Shown here: piece by piece, positions 20,028 to 20,461 of the stretch | Numbering within the stretch: the first letter of the stretch is position 1 | How the letters are laid out: each line of letters starts with the position of its first letter | Notes under the pieces: model-generated | Databases searched by the model: none | The model's input: the letters and a program-made list of their open reading frames with translations, nothing else | Told to the model about the DNA's origin: nothing | From: an uncultured Ruminococcus sp. | GTDB taxonomy: Bacteria; Bacillota_A; Clostridia; Oscillospirales; Ruminococcaceae | NCBI GenBank assembly: GCA_937880065.1 | Contig: CALFMA010000102.1 | Span: 1-20,461, forward strand | Length of the DNA: 20,461 nt | Reading direction: 5' to 3' | Program-made: the position numbers and the translations under genes

Positions 20028-20461
20028 TTATTTTTTCTTATTTTTCTTAATTAAGACTACAATAATTACAGTAGGAATTGCAAGTACAACAAACCATAAT
20101 ACAAGGTATGGAATGGAAGTAATAAAGGATACCGCCATATCCACAAACCACTCTTTGATGTCCCTGATACTTTCTTTGAATCCTGTAACAATTTTATCCG
20201 TTGTGGTCTGTTCCTTAGTAATAACCGGAGTATACCGCATAACTTCGCTAATGGTAAGTGTAACCGTGCTGTAATTTACTTTGTTGTCATAAGTTCTTAA
20301 CTGAGATTCCAAGCTGTCAATCTCATATCTTAAATCTGATAATCTGCTTTCAAGGGCAATAATTGTTTCAATGGTATCAGCCTGTGCCAAAAGATTCAAA
20401 ATGCTATCGTACTCAACCTGTAATGCTTCCTTTCGGCTTTCTGTATCCACGTAATTTAATG
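20028..20461 (-). CDS. DUF4349-like membrane protein, C-terminal part (runs off the window)
   Basis: The minus-strand frame is open to the last base (LNYVDTESRKEAL...), so the protein starts outside the window. About 144 residues are visible. A coiled-coil stretch (LLAQADTIETIIALESRLSD, LRYEIDSLESQLRTYDNKV) is followed by YSTVTLTISEV, a combination typical of DUF4349 proteins, then an amphipathic segment and a C-terminal transmembrane helix (YLVLWFVVLAIPTVIIVVLI) ending in a Lys-rich tail. Related proteins are membrane-anchored by this helix and often have an N-terminal lipoprotein or signal segment. The function is unknown. The A/T-rich base use matches the adjacent hydrolase fragment and not the island. 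Confidence 0.75.
   Translation of the reverse strand, partial: LNYVDTESRKEALQVEYDSILNLLAQADTIETIIALESRLSDLRYEIDSLESQLRTYDNKVNYSTVTLTISEVMRYTPVITKEQTTTDKIVTGFKESIRDIKEWFVDMAVSFITSIPYLVLWFVVLAIPTVIIVVLIKKNKKK

Overview
The window looks like an accessory (integrated mobile or genomic-island) region of an anaerobic, spore-forming Firmicute, most likely class Clostridia (Oscillospiraceae/Lachnospiraceae type). The signs are a piece of spoVT, strong AGGAGG-type ribosome sites, tandem zinc-ribbon serine recombinases, and several exported proteins with Gram-positive signal peptides. There are no tRNA or rRNA genes and no CRISPR array.

Layout. 1-546: an argD fragment fused tail-to-tail with an antisense spoVT fragment. 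spoVT is cut again at about 546, where the island begins. 571-5654: three large serine recombinases in one minus-strand operon, ending in a terminator. 5792-6452: a small conserved-looking protein and a MazF/PemK-type toxin with no visible antitoxin. 6453-6926: a structured intergenic region with a 17-codon ORF candidate. 6927-9238: a sigma region 4-like regulator whose ribosome site lies in a hairpin, a phased repeat array, and a GAF plus SARP-like regulator.

9597-18833 is the most interesting part. An ECF sigma factor (16896-17450) is translationally coupled to a membrane anti-sigma-like protein. Directly upstream of it is a promoter (TGCGAC-N15-CGTA) that also occurs before an exported C10/C39-like cysteine protease (9913) and an exported protein of unknown function (14163). 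The latter two promoters are followed by a nearly identical leader of about 220 nt. It carries two short upstream ORFs (5 and 33 codons), each with a good ribosome site, and two mutually exclusive stems. The inferred system is an autoregulated sigma factor controlling secreted proteins through a leader that can sense translation. A SLOG-family protein lies just upstream, and its last codons contain the sigma promoter. Between the two secreted-protein units sits a regulator cassette (11716-13742): XRE, AbrB-like, a sigma region 4/alpha-CTD fusion and an unknown helical protein.

18917-20461: an XRE repressor, a strong divergent promoter without a recognisable gene, an OmpR-type direct-repeat promoter that runs into an AT-rich alpha/beta-hydrolase fragment, and the 3' part of a DUF4349-like membrane protein. 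Both ends of the window show gene fragments joined abruptly, so misassembly or recombination breakpoints should be considered there.
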